64,000 bases of DNA from an uncultured Lachnospiraceae bacterium (GCA_947626395.1 CANQRU010000008.1:1-64000), one strand, 5' to 3'. Numbered from the stretch's first letter, positions 31,246 through 40,220 are shown. Numbers and translations: made by a program. The notes: generated by a model not told the origin, from the sequence alone.

Positions 31246-31261
31246 GTTAGCAAAAGCTAAC
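31246..31261. promoter_or_regulatory. Operator-like palindrome 2
   Basis: GTTAGC-AAAA-GCTAAC, the same arms as palindrome 1, 44 bp before the hydrolase start. Confidence 0.65.
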
Positions 31262-31304
31262 AGATGGCCAACCGTGCCATTTCGGCAGAAGGAAGGATGG
31301 GATC

Positions 31305-32219
31305 ATGAAAACGAACGCGGAGCGTGCGCGGGAACGGCTGACTTTAACGCCGGCCGCTGAATTTACATTGGAGAAGGACGGTTTTATCGGCGCACTGTAT
31401 CAGCCGGAGCGGGATGAGTATCCGGGGAAAGCCGTTATCATGTTCGGCGGCAGCGACGGGATCTACAATCTAACAAAGCTGGCTGCGGAGCAGTATGTGA
31501 AGCGCGGCATGACAGTCCTGGCGCTGGCATATTGGAACGAACCGGGACTGCCGGATGGCTTTGAAAAGGTCCCGGTGGAGGCGGCGGAAAAAGCGGCGCT
31601 GTGGCTGCGCGGGCAAGGCTTTGAGAAAGTTGGCTTGTGGGGGATCTCCATGGGCGCGGAGCTGGCGCTTCTGGCCGGCAGCCTGATGCCGGGACTGATC
31701 TCCTGCGTGACGGCGGTGTGCCCGACGAACATCTGCGGGCAGGGCTTTATGAAGAAAAAGGGAGTCAAACCTCTGGAATGCGCTGCCTTTGGCTGGCGGG
31801 GCGAGGGGCTTCCGTGGGCGAGGCTGAAGTTTTCCAAGACCGCCATTCTTCTGGACAGCCTGCGGGAGCGGAGCGTCTGCATGCGCTCTTGCTATGAGGA
31901 TGCGGTACTTCATGCGCCTGAGGAGGCGCAGATCAAGGTGGAGAACATCGGCGGTCCGGTGCTGCTCATCTACCCGGAGCGCGACGCCATGTGGCCATCC
32001 GAACTGTCGGCGGAGAAAATCAGGGCGCGGCTGAAAGAGAAGAACTTTTCCCACCCCTGCAAGTGCGTCAGCTACAAATACGCCAGTCATATGCTGATCC
32101 CGCTGAAGTCCCGGTCCGCGGTCATGTTCCGGGTAGAGAGGAAATACCCGGAACAGTGCTGGGAGAGCGACATGGACGCCTTTGAAAAGACGCTGGTGTT
32201 CTGGAAAGAGGTCTGGTGA
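31305..32219 (+). CDS. Alpha/beta hydrolase, BAAT acyl-CoA thioesterase-like
   Basis: A 304-residue protein with the alpha/beta-hydrolase fold of the BAAT C-terminal family. The strand VIMFGGSDG is followed by VLALAYWN, the nucleophile elbow GISMGAE (S115), a probable acid in YPERDAMW (about D232) and the histidine in YASHML. Without the N-terminal BAAT domain it is a short bacterial form; the true substrate (acyl-CoA, ester or peptide) is unknown. It is the first gene behind the two palindromes and opens a metal/export-flavoured operon. AAGGATGG precedes the ATG. Confidence 0.8.
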   Translation: MKTNAERARERLTLTPAAEFTLEKDGFIGALYQPERDEYPGKAVIMFGGSDGIYNLTKLAAEQYVKRGMTVLALAYWNEPGLPDGFEKVPVEAAEKAALWLRGQGFEKVGLWGISMGAELALLAGSLMPGLISCVTAVCPTNICGQGFMKKKGVKPLECAAFGWRGEGLPWARLKFSKTAILLDSLRERSVCMRSCYEDAVLHAPEEAQIKVENIGGPVLLIYPERDAMWPSELSAEKIRARLKEKNFSHPCKCVSYKYASHMLIPLKSRSAVMFRVERKYPEQCWESDMDAFEKTLVFWKEVW

Positions 32220-32220
32220 G

Positions 32221-32403
32221 ATGATTTTCCGCGCCTATGTGTGTAAGCATGGCCTTGTACCTCCAGGCACAGAGAAATGCGAAGCGTGGAGGCTGAAAAA
32301 GTGGATGCTTGCGCTTGCGCTGCCGGAGCATCTGCTCGGCTGGCCGCTGCTTATGTGTCCGCTTGCCGGCCTTGTCGCGGTAGGCGTTGGCTGGCTGATC
32401 TGA
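32221..32403 (+). CDS. Small hydrophobic protein, unknown
   Basis: A 60-residue frame starting MIFRAYVCKHGLVPPGTEK, one base after the hydrolase stop. The C-terminal half is hydrophobic (WPLLMCPLAGLVAVGVGWLI), suggesting a membrane tail. There is no strong ribosome-binding site, so it depends on coupling. I do not recognise the family; it may be a degenerate end. Confidence 0.45.
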   Translation: MIFRAYVCKHGLVPPGTEKCEAWRLKKWMLALALPEHLLGWPLLMCPLAGLVAVGVGWLI

Positions 32404-32441
32404 CAGGATCATTTTCTGATCTAAAAGAGGAGGCGATAAAT

Positions 32442-33353
32442 ATGTCAAAGCAGGCATCAGAATTTCAAGAAAAATCCATGTCCCTTGTTTATCGAGGAAA
32501 AGAAATCTTTAAGCCATTGAACACAGGCCGCATTGACGAGTGTGTGAGCTGTGTCCGGGAATATGTAGCAAATATTTTCTTCTATACCAAAAATGGCGTC
32601 ACTATTATGATCGACGCGGGTTACAACTATCCCCGTCTAAAAGAAAAAATGGGCTGGCTGGATTTGAACCCCGCTTCTATCCAGCACATCTTGATTACCC
32701 ATCAGGATACCGACCATGTGGGAGCCGTAGAAACAGACAGTGAAGGCTTGTTCCGAAGTGCCACTCTTTACATTGGGGAAGAAGAAAACCGCTATCTTAC
32801 CGGGGAAAAGCGTCGCCGGGTGTTTGGGGGCCTATATAAACTCCCAATGGTGAAAATCGAAAATAAGAAAAAACTTTTGAAAGACGGTCAGGTTTTCACG
32901 ATTGGAGATATAAAAATCGAGTGTTTCCTGGTTCCCGGCCACACCTGGGGGCATCTGGTATATCTCATTGATGATAGTTACCTTTTCACCGGGGATACTA
33001 TCTGGTTTGGGGCGGATGGCGGCAGGAGTTTCATCAATATGTTGGCGGAGGACAACAAACTGGCCATCCGCTCTCTGGCGATGCTGGAGGAAAAACTGCG
33101 GGGACGTGGCCTGAATCCCATCATTGTCACCGGTCATACCGGGTGGACAGACAATATGGACTTTGCCTTTGCCCACAAGGACAAGGTTTGTAACGCCTGG
33201 CGCAGACAAAAGCCTCATGATCCTGCCGCTCCTTATGACGGCTATGACGAATCGGATGACACTGAGGAAAAAGCCCGGACTGTCCGGCTGCCAAAGCAGA
33301 ACACAGAATTCATGACGTTAAAAAACTTATCTGGTTTCCAGAAGCAGAAATAG
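32442..33353 (+). CDS. Metallo-beta-lactamase-fold hydrolase
   Basis: A 303-residue MBL-fold protein. The metal motif HQDTDH (H87, D89, D91, H92) is followed by the second histidine in VPGHTWGHL and the bridging aspartate in YLFTGD, then a VTGHTGW motif. It belongs to the glyoxalase II-like/lactonase branch, with an unknown substrate. The ATG at 32442 follows AGAGGAGG; the longer in-frame reading is not used. It lies in the operon between the hydrolase and the ABC pair. Confidence 0.88.
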   Translation: MSKQASEFQEKSMSLVYRGKEIFKPLNTGRIDECVSCVREYVANIFFYTKNGVTIMIDAGYNYPRLKEKMGWLDLNPASIQHILITHQDTDHVGAVETDSEGLFRSATLYIGEEENRYLTGEKRRRVFGGLYKLPMVKIENKKKLLKDGQVFTIGDIKIECFLVPGHTWGHLVYLIDDSYLFTGDTIWFGADGGRSFINMLAEDNKLAIRSLAMLEEKLRGRGLNPIIVTGHTGWTDNMDFAFAHKDKVCNAWRRQKPHDPAAPYDGYDESDDTEEKARTVRLPKQNTEFMTLKNLSGFQKQK

Positions 33354-33366
33354 AAGAGGATAATAG

Positions 33367-33489
33367 ATGGGAACGGAATTTGTTTTAACAGGACTATTTA
33401 TAGCAGGCGTACTTGCGCTGTGCGGAGCAGTCAAAAGACTTTGCAAAAATATACTCAGAGGGAGAGAGATAAGACATGATGATCGATAA
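33367..33489 (+). CDS. Putative 40-residue membrane peptide
   Basis: A short frame with AGAGG upstream encodes one hydrophobic helix (FVLTGLFIAGVLALCGAV) followed by a basic tail. It overlaps the first 14 bases of the next ABC transporter gene, so it may couple translation or be a small accessory subunit. It is supported only by position and composition. Confidence 0.4.
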   Translation: MGTEFVLTGLFIAGVLALCGAVKRLCKNILRGREIRHDDR

Positions 33490-35212
33490 ACGGCTCCTCG
33501 GGCTGGCTCCGGAGAGCAAAAAGTACATCGCGGGAAATGTGGTCCTGCAATGGCTGTCACTTGTAGCCAACATTGGCCTGATGACGGCCATTGCACGGCT
33601 TTTGGCGGGGCTGTTCACAAAAACAGCAGGACAGCAGCAAATTTTAATGACCGTTCTTGCGGCAGCGGTCTGCGTGGCGGCGCGGTTTTGCTGTACCGTC
33701 GGGGCCAGCCGCATGAGCTACCTGTCCAGCAAGGCGGTGAAAAGGACGCTGCGGGAAAAAATCTACGGAAAACTGTTGTGGCTCGGCGTATCTTACCGGG
33801 AACAAGTCGCCACCAGTGAGGTGGTGCAGGTGTCCGTGGAGGGTGTGGAGCAGCTGGAGACGTATTTCGGCGCGTATCTGCCCCAGTTCTTCTACGCCAT
33901 GCTGGCCCCGCTGACGCTATTTATCTATCTCAGCTTCGTGAGTCTCCCGGCGGCCATCGTGCTGTTGGTCTGTGTGCCTCTGATTCCGGTATCCATTGCG
34001 GCGGTGCAGACCTGGGCGAAAAAGCTGCTCAGCAAGTACTGGGGCCAGTACACCGCTCTTGGGGACACGTTTCTGGAGAATCTGCAGGGCCTGACCACCC
34101 TGAAGATCTATCAGTCCGACGGCTTCAAGAACGAAGAAATGAACCGGGAGGCGGAGAAGTTCCGCAAGATCACCATGAAGGTGCTGACCATGCAGCTGAA
34201 CTCCATCACCATCATGGACTTGATCGCCTATGGCGGCGCGGCGTTGGGCGTTATCCTGGCGGCGACGCAGATGCGCGCTGGCAGGATCGATATGGCCGGG
34301 GCGCTGCTTATCATCCTGCTGGCGGCGGACTTCTTCCTGCCCATGCGGCAGCTGGGTTCTTACTTCCATGTAGCCATGAACGGCATGGCGGCCAGCGGGA
34401 AGATATTCAAGCTGCTTGACCTGCCGGAACCGGAAGAAAAGACTGCCCCCGTCCCTGCCGACTGTTCCATCGTCTGCAAGGACCTATCCTTTTCCTATGA
34501 CAAGGAGCGGGAGGTTCTGCACGGCGTTGATCTATCGTTCCCCAAGGGCGGATTCACCGCCATCGTAGGCGAGAGCGGCTGCGGGAAATCCACCGTGGCG
34601 GGCATCCTCATGGGCCGCAGCCGGGGCTATACCGGCTCCGTCGCCGTGGGCGGCACCGAATTATCTCAGATCAATGAAACGGAATTGCTGCGGAGCTTCA
34701 CCTACATCAGCCACCAGAGCTATCTGTTCAAGGGCACCGTCCGGGACAATCTGCTGATGGGCAAACCGGCCGCCGCCGATGCGGAACTGTGGGCCGTCCT
34801 GGAGCGGACAAAGCTGGCGGATTTCCTGCGGGCCGAAAAGGGACTGGACACCGCCCTCAACGAGCGGGGCTCCAATCTCTCCGGCGGTCAATGCCAGCGG
34901 CTGGCTTTGGCCAGGGCACTTCTGCACGACAGCCCGGTTTATATTTTCGATGAGGCTACAAGCAATATCGATGTGGAGAGCGAGAATGATATCATGGCGG
35001 AGATCCACAGGTTGGCGGGGACGAAAACAGTAATCCTTATCTCCCACCGGCTTGCCAATGTGGCCGCGGCGGATAACATTTACGTCATGGAGGCCGGCCG
35101 TGTAGCTGAGAGCGGGACGCATGAGGAACTTCTGGCGCGGGGCGGCGTCTACGCCGGGCTTTGGAACGCCCAGCAGGCCCTGGAAAACTACGCGAAGGAG
35201 GCGAGAATATGA
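33476..35212 (+). CDS. ABC transporter, fused permease/ATPase (first of pair)
   Basis: A 578-residue half-transporter with six transmembrane segments (about 20-310) and a nucleotide-binding domain: Walker A GESGCGKST, Q-loop SHQSYLF, signature LSGGQCQRLALARALL, Walker B VYIFDEATSNID and switch ISHR. It resembles CydD-type and YbtP/IrtA-type type IV exporters. Together with the next gene, overlapping by 4 bp, it should form a heterodimer. The palindromes at the operon front would fit a metal- or siderophore-linked role; this is an inference. Confidence 0.9.
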   Translation: MMIDKRLLGLAPESKKYIAGNVVLQWLSLVANIGLMTAIARLLAGLFTKTAGQQQILMTVLAAAVCVAARFCCTVGASRMSYLSSKAVKRTLREKIYGKLLWLGVSYREQVATSEVVQVSVEGVEQLETYFGAYLPQFFYAMLAPLTLFIYLSFVSLPAAIVLLVCVPLIPVSIAAVQTWAKKLLSKYWGQYTALGDTFLENLQGLTTLKIYQSDGFKNEEMNREAEKFRKITMKVLTMQLNSITIMDLIAYGGAALGVILAATQMRAGRIDMAGALLIILLAADFFLPMRQLGSYFHVAMNGMAASGKIFKLLDLPEPEEKTAPVPADCSIVCKDLSFSYDKEREVLHGVDLSFPKGGFTAIVGESGCGKSTVAGILMGRSRGYTGSVAVGGTELSQINETELLRSFTYISHQSYLFKGTVRDNLLMGKPAAADAELWAVLERTKLADFLRAEKGLDTALNERGSNLSGGQCQRLALARALLHDSPVYIFDEATSNIDVESENDIMAEIHRLAGTKTVILISHRLANVAAADNIYVMEAGRVAESGTHEELLARGGVYAGLWNAQQALENYAKEARI

Positions 35213-36912
35213 AACGCAGAAGCGGATTTGTCATTATGACCCGGCTCATCGGACTGGTAAGGCCCTTGACCGGCTTTATGCTCCTGGCGATCACGATGGG
35301 ACTCATCGGAAACCTGTGCGCCACGTTTATCACCATTCTGGGCGGATATGCGGTGCTGAACGTCCTGGGCTTTGAGGTGCCTCTGGCCTTGGGCTGGATA
35401 TTCGCCGCCGTGCTGATCTTTGCCCTAGTGCGGGGCGTCCTCCGCTACGCGGAGCAGTCCTGTAATCATTTTATCGCATTCAAGCTGCTGGCCATTATCC
35501 GGGATAAGGTGTTCCAGGCTCTGCGGAAGCTCTGCCCGGCCAAGCTGGAGGGCCGGGACCGGGGCGATCTGATCTCCGTGATTACCTCGGACATTGAACT
35601 TTTGGAGGTGTTTTACGCTCATACGATTTCTCCGATCGCCATCGCGGCGCTCTTTACGGTCGTGATGTGCCTGTTCATCGGCTCTTTCCACTGGACGTTG
35701 GGCCTGCTGGCTTTGTGCGCTTATGCGGTCGTCGGTATCGTGATTCCGATGATCGTATCTCATCTCAGCGGAGACGCCGGGATGCGGTTCCGCACCCGGT
35801 CCGGGGAGTTGGCGGGCTTCGTACTCGACAGTCTCCGGGGGCTGGATGAGACGCTCCAATATGGCCGGGGCGAAGCGCGTCTCGCGGAAATGAATCAGCG
35901 TACCGACGATCTGTCCGGGGATGAGGCGCAAATGAAGAAGACCGCCGGACGGAATACGGCGGTGACGAATACGGTGATTTTGATTTTTGACCTTACCATG
36001 CTGTTTGTCAGCGCTTCTTTATATCAGTCCGGCGCGGTGGGCTTTGACGGGGTGCTGATTCCAACTATTGCCCTGTTCTCTTCCTTCGGCCCGGCGGTGG
36101 CTCTGGCGGCGTTGGGAAGCACATTGCAGAGCACCTTCGCCGCCGGGAACCGGGTGCTGGACATTCTGGATGATACCCCGGCGGTAGAGGAAGTCACAGG
36201 CAAGGCGGCAGTCGCATTCACCGGCGCATCTGTGGAAAACGTGTCCTTCTCCTACGGCGGCGAGGAAGTGCTGCGGGATATGTCCCTGACCGTCCCGGAG
36301 GGGGAGATCATCGGTATCACGGGCCGGAGCGGCAGCGGAAAGTCCACGCTCCTAAAGCTTCTGATGCGCTTCTGGGATGTGCAGAAAGGGAGTGTTGAAG
36401 TCTCCGGCGTGCCGGTTCGTGACATCAACACCGCAAATCTTCGGGACATGGAGAGCTTCGTCACCCAGGAGACGCACCTGTTCCACGACAGCATCAAGAA
36501 CAACCTGCGCCTTGCCAAACTGGACGCCACAGACGGGGAAATTGTGGCCGCCTGCAAAAAGGCGTCGGTCCATGATTTCATCATGACTTTGCCCCAGGGC
36601 TATGATACCCCGGTGGGAGAACTGGGGGACACTCTCTCCGGCGGGGAGCGTCAGCGCCTGGGTCTGGCCAGAGCGTTCCTCCATGACGCGCCGCTGATGC
36701 TCTTAGACGAGCCCACCAGCAACCTGGACAGCCTCAACGAGGCGGTGATTTTAAAGTCCCTCCGGGAAGAACGGGAGAGCAGGACGGTAGTCCTGGTGTC
36801 TCACCGGGCCTCCACCATGCGGATCGCCGACCGGGTGATCTCCGTGGAGAGCGGGAGAGGGAAAAGCATTACTTCTTTTTCTTCCATGTCAGTAAGAACG
36901 CCGAGTTTATGA
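35209..36912 (+). CDS. ABC transporter, fused permease/ATPase (second of pair)
   Basis: A 567-residue partner half-transporter. The ATG overlaps the stop of the first (ATGA). The membrane domain spans about residues 1-310. The NBD has Walker A GRSGSGKST, signature LSGGERQRLGLARAFL and Walker B MLLDEPTSNLD, with SHRAS as switch. After VISVESGR the last 15 or so codons run through DNA that on the other strand encodes the C-terminus of a P-type ATPase. The natural C-terminus has therefore probably been replaced by a recombination joint near 36866. The conserved domain is complete, so activity is plausible. Confidence 0.9.
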   Translation: MKRRSGFVIMTRLIGLVRPLTGFMLLAITMGLIGNLCATFITILGGYAVLNVLGFEVPLALGWIFAAVLIFALVRGVLRYAEQSCNHFIAFKLLAIIRDKVFQALRKLCPAKLEGRDRGDLISVITSDIELLEVFYAHTISPIAIAALFTVVMCLFIGSFHWTLGLLALCAYAVVGIVIPMIVSHLSGDAGMRFRTRSGELAGFVLDSLRGLDETLQYGRGEARLAEMNQRTDDLSGDEAQMKKTAGRNTAVTNTVILIFDLTMLFVSASLYQSGAVGFDGVLIPTIALFSSFGPAVALAALGSTLQSTFAAGNRVLDILDDTPAVEEVTGKAAVAFTGASVENVSFSYGGEEVLRDMSLTVPEGEIIGITGRSGSGKSTLLKLLMRFWDVQKGSVEVSGVPVRDINTANLRDMESFVTQETHLFHDSIKNNLRLAKLDATDGEIVAACKKASVHDFIMTLPQGYDTPVGELGDTLSGGERQRLGLARAFLHDAPLMLLDEPTSNLDSLNEAVILKSLREERESRTVVLVSHRASTMRIADRVISVESGRGKSITSFSSMSVRTPSL

Positions 36913-37013
36913 TCACAAGTATAGAGCCTGCGTTGTGTACGAGAGCGCCGATGACCGGATTCAGAATACCCGGAATTGCCAGTCCGATGGCAATTATGGT
37001 ATAATAGTACCTG
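36869..37013 (-). pseudogene. C-terminal remnant of a heavy-metal P-type ATPase
   Basis: On the reverse strand the frame reads GILNPVIGALVHNAGSILV, then INSAFLLTWKKKK and stop. This is the last transmembrane pair and tail of P1B-type metal ATPases, with the family HN dipeptide. Nothing of the catalytic domains precedes it. It overlaps the ABC gene end tail to tail. Confidence 0.8.
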
Positions 37014-37138
37014 CTTGAATATGCTTCGCCATTTGCGCATTCCACACAGATTCCAAATAACCGCCACGCGCATTCCTCATTCATGGTTTATCCTATAATC
37101 ACTGACGGAAGTCAGAATCATGAAAGGTGGTATAAAAC

Positions 37139-37501
37139 ATGAAGAAGAAAATGATCGTATTAGTTGTGGCGGTGCTTGCGCTGGCGGTGGGAGGCGTGAC
37201 CGCATTTGCAGCCGAGAACGGTGCGTTCAGCTATCTGACCGGTCGTCAGCGCAGCGTCGCCCGAGGCGAACTGTATGCGCAGGCGGATGAGCTGCCGGAG
37301 GATGAGCAGAAGGCTTTTCTTGCTGAGAACGGTATCGCGGAAACGCCCTGGTCCGAGGACGCGGCGGCGTCTTACAGCTACGTCGGCGGCCAGCAGAGAG
37401 GCGCGTCTTACCGGCAGGACGATGATGCGGACAGCACCCAGGATATGTCCGGGTACAGCTACCTGACCGGGCAGCAGCGCGGATCCAGCTATCATCAGTA
37501 A
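37139..37501 (+). CDS. Secreted small protein with three YSYLTGQQRG-type repeats
   Basis: A 120-residue protein with a clear signal peptide (hydrophobic 5-22, likely cleavage after VTAFA). The mature part contains three copies of an aromatic motif: FSYLTGRQRS (30-39), YSYVGGQQRGASY (79-91) and YSYLTGQQRGSSY (106-118). These are separated by acidic linkers. I do not recognise the family. It is encoded 24 bp before a response regulator/kinase pair, so it may be sensed by, or controlled by, that system. AAGGTGG precedes the start. Confidence 0.75.
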   Translation: MKKKMIVLVVAVLALAVGGVTAFAAENGAFSYLTGRQRSVARGELYAQADELPEDEQKAFLAENGIAETPWSEDAAASYSYVGGQQRGASYRQDDDADSTQDMSGYSYLTGQQRGSSYHQ

Positions 37502-37525
37502 CAAGAATAACAAGAGGAGGAGATC

Positions 37526-38197
37526 ATGGCTTACCTGTTGGCGGTCGATGACGAAAAGGATATTGTAGAACTCATTTCCCGTTTCGCGGAGCATGAGGGG
37601 CATACCGTCGATACGGCGGGCTCCGGCGCGGAAGCGGTCCGTCTGTGTCAAAAGAACGAATACGATCTGATCATTCTCGACATCATGATGCCGGAGATGG
37701 ACGGGTTCACCGCCTGCAAGGAAATCCGCAGGCAGAAGCAGACGCCTATTATCATGCTGTCCGCGTTGGGCTCGGAGTACGACAAGCTGATGGGATTTGA
37801 GCTGGGCATCGACGACTATGTGGTGAAGCCGTTTTCTCCCCGTGAGCTGATGGCGCGGGTAAAGGCTGTCCTCGCAAGAAATACGGCGGGCAGGCCGAAG
37901 GATGAAATTCTGATACAGGGGCTTCGGATTGATACGCTGGCCCGAGAGGTCTTTGTGGACGGGGTGAAGACGGAACTGACCGCGAAAGAATATGAGCTGC
38001 TGGTCTTCCTTGTCCGGAACAGGGGGATCGCGCTGACGCGGGAAAATATTTTGAATTCCGTATGGGGCTATGATTATTTCGGGGACGACCGCACGGTGGA
38101 CTGGCAGATCAAGCTCCTGCGCGGCAAGCTGGGACTCTATCGGAAATGTATCGTAACTTTGCGGGGAACGGGGTATCGGTTCGATGAGAAAGCGTAG
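37526..38197 (+). CDS. OmpR-family response regulator
   Basis: 223 residues. The receiver domain has acidic pocket DDE and phosphoacceptor D52 in LIILDIMMPEMDG, a switch in MLSALG, and K in VKPFSPRELMARV. The C-terminal winged helix has LTAKEYELLVFLVRNRG and ends RGTGYRFDEKA. GAGGAGG precedes the ATG. It overlaps the kinase gene by 14 bp. Confidence 0.95.
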   Translation: MAYLLAVDDEKDIVELISRFAEHEGHTVDTAGSGAEAVRLCQKNEYDLIILDIMMPEMDGFTACKEIRRQKQTPIIMLSALGSEYDKLMGFELGIDDYVVKPFSPRELMARVKAVLARNTAGRPKDEILIQGLRIDTLAREVFVDGVKTELTAKEYELLVFLVRNRGIALTRENILNSVWGYDYFGDDRTVDWQIKLLRGKLGLYRKCIVTLRGTGYRFDEKA

Positions 38198-39686
38198 ATC
38201 CTTCGGCGTAAGGCTGTGGCTGTGGTTTGTGGTTTTTTCCGGCGTGATATTCATTGCGCTGTGGCTTTTGCAGACGGTTTTTTTGCAGAGCTTTTATAAC
38301 GATATGGCGATCCGCGGCGCGGAAAAAGCGGCCGGGGAAATAGCGGAACATTTCGATGACGCAGATTTTTACGATGTGATCGATGAGACGGCCGCGGAAA
38401 ACTCCCTACTGGTGTTCGTTACGGACGGGCAGGGAAATGTTCTGTACAGCGCCGACGAATACAAGCGCCTTTACGGGAAAGCCGAACACGAACAGGGGGA
38501 GCGCCGGAACGGGAATCCTTATTTTTCCTCTGAGGAGATCATGAACTGGGAAAAAGGCGCTCTGCGGAATCTGCCGTACAGCTATGAATCTTTCATTGCG
38601 AGACTCAGAGAATCCGGCGCGGACAGCGCGGGCTTCGTCACAGAGGACAACGCGGCCTATGTGACGGGGAGTATTCTGGACGATGGGACGATTCTTTATG
38701 TCAGTATGCCGCTCGGCACAGTCGGCGGGACCGTCAGGATATTGCGGCTTCAGCTTGTGTGGGTCTCCGTTCTGGCCCTGATCCTGGGCTTTGTGATTGC
38801 TTGGGCCATTTCCAGGCGGTTCGGGAAACCGATAGAGAAAATAGCCGGTTCCGCCAGGGAGATCGCCGCGGGCAACTATCATCCGGAGCTTCCGAAAGGC
38901 TTTTGCACGGAGCTGGATGAACTGTCCGATACGCTGGACGAAATGGCGCTGAGCCTGGAAAAAGCGAAAAACGCCCAGCGGGAATTCCTCGCGAACGTCT
39001 CCCACGACTTACGGACGCCCCTCACCATGATCAGGGGCTATGCGGAGATGGTTAGAGAAATCTCGTGGAGCGATGCAGAAAAGCGGGAACGGGACTTGGA
39101 CATCATCATGCATGAGGCTGACCGATTGACGGCGCTCGTGAATGAGATATTGGAGTTTTCCGCCATGCAGTCGGGAAGCGCGCCGCAGAAGTTCGGCGTT
39201 ATCGACTTGAGCCGCGTGGTCCGCGAGGTGACCGGACAGTTTGCGTCCTTCTGCGAACAGAACGGTTTCGTGATCGAGGCGGAGATCGCGGACGGCGTCG
39301 CTGTGTCCGCCGACGAGGCGCAGATCCGGCGGGTCATTTATAATTTCATCGACAATGCCGTCAATCACACAGATGAAAGCAAAAAGATCAAGGTGTCGCT
39401 GAGCCAGCAGGACGGTTCCGCGCGGTTTGCGGTGACGGACTTCGGGAAAGGTATCACGGATGAAGATATTCCCTATATATGGGAGCGCTATTACACGGCC
39501 CGGAACAGAAAGAACAAAGCGGCCGTGTCCGGGCTGGGGCTGTCCATCGCAAAGGAGATCCTGACGGCCCATAAGGCAAAATTTGGCGTCGATACGCGAA
39601 ATGGGTGCACGTTTTGGTTTGAGATGGAGAATATGTTGATAAATGACGGCAACATCGGCGGGGCGGCGGTAAAATACGTATATTAA
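38184..39686 (+). CDS. Membrane sensor histidine kinase
   Basis: A 500-residue partner of the preceding regulator. Transmembrane helices lie near residues 11-34 and 189-212, flanking an extracellular sensor of about 150 residues. A HAMP domain follows (about 212-265), then HisKA with the phosphoacceptor H274 in NVSHDLRTPLTMIRGYAEM. The HATPase_c domain has NFIDNAVNHT and the G box GLGLSIAKEIL. The last codons lie inside the left copy of a 51-bp direct repeat that flanks the toxin-antitoxin genes. Confidence 0.94.
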   Translation: MRKRRSFGVRLWLWFVVFSGVIFIALWLLQTVFLQSFYNDMAIRGAEKAAGEIAEHFDDADFYDVIDETAAENSLLVFVTDGQGNVLYSADEYKRLYGKAEHEQGERRNGNPYFSSEEIMNWEKGALRNLPYSYESFIARLRESGADSAGFVTEDNAAYVTGSILDDGTILYVSMPLGTVGGTVRILRLQLVWVSVLALILGFVIAWAISRRFGKPIEKIAGSAREIAAGNYHPELPKGFCTELDELSDTLDEMALSLEKAKNAQREFLANVSHDLRTPLTMIRGYAEMVREISWSDAEKRERDLDIIMHEADRLTALVNEILEFSAMQSGSAPQKFGVIDLSRVVREVTGQFASFCEQNGFVIEAEIADGVAVSADEAQIRRVIYNFIDNAVNHTDESKKIKVSLSQQDGSARFAVTDFGKGITDEDIPYIWERYYTARNRKNKAAVSGLGLSIAKEILTAHKAKFGVDTRNGCTFWFEMENMLINDGNIGGAAVKYVY

Positions 39687-39727
39687 CATTAGTCAAAAAT
39701 GCGTGCTTGCACATTTTTGTCGAAAGA
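39677..39727 (+). repeat. Left 51-bp direct repeat flanking the TA module
   Basis: It begins CGTATATTAACATTAG and includes a hairpin CAAAAATG...CATTTTTG. Nearly identical sequence recurs at 40669-40719, after the toxin gene. Confidence 0.85.
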
Positions 39728-39825
39728 CCAGCTATGATGCAATGATGAAAATGGAATTGCATTCTCGAAGCATAGAATAAGCAGCAGGCAATACAACGTT
39801 TCTCTTATCTTCATCTGAAGAATCG

Positions 39826-39854
39826 TTGACTTTTTGCATACAATGACGTACAAT
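39826..39854 (+). promoter_or_regulatory. Promoter of the toxin-antitoxin operon
   Basis: TTGACT (39826-39831), 17 bp, TACAAT (39849-39854). Confidence 0.75.
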
Positions 39855-39891
39855 AATAATACAAATGAATGTCGTAAGGGAGTGAAGGAAT

Positions 39892-40215
39892 ATGGCATCC
39901 AATGTGCTGCAGGTAAGGGTAGACGAAAATCTTCGTGCGGAGGCCGCAGCGATTTATGCGGATCTTGGGATTGACCTACAGACTGCTGTGCGGATTTTTC
40001 TGAAACGGTCCGTGATGGTAAACGGGCTTCCGTTCAGCATGACACTTGGAGAACGTCAGGATACGGCGGCCGTCGCGGGGATCCGGGCGATTCAGAGCAT
40101 GAGGGAGTCAGCGGAAAAGGCTGGTCTTTCCGAGATGAGCCTTGACGAGATTAATGCGGAAATCGCTGCATCCAGGAGAGAGCGCCATACGCGAAAAGCG
40201 GGAGGCGCGGAATAA
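39892..40215 (+). CDS. RelB/DinJ-family antitoxin
   Basis: A 107-residue protein with an N-terminal ribbon-helix-helix (VLQVRVDENLRAEAAAIYAD, LGIDLQTAVRIFLKRSV) typical of RelB/DinJ DNA-binding antitoxins, plus a charged C-terminal tail that would wrap the toxin. It ends 5 bp before the PIN gene. It probably represses its own promoter. Confidence 0.9.
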   Translation: MASNVLQVRVDENLRAEAAAIYADLGIDLQTAVRIFLKRSVMVNGLPFSMTLGERQDTAAVAGIRAIQSMRESAEKAGLSEMSLDEINAEIAASRRERHTRKAGGAE

Positions 40216-40220
40216 GCGAT

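Noticed and set aside
32277..32441. N-terminal extension of the metallo-beta-lactamase-fold protein
   Set aside because: The extension is an out-of-frame reading of the preceding small gene; a good ribosome-binding site precedes the ATG at 32442.
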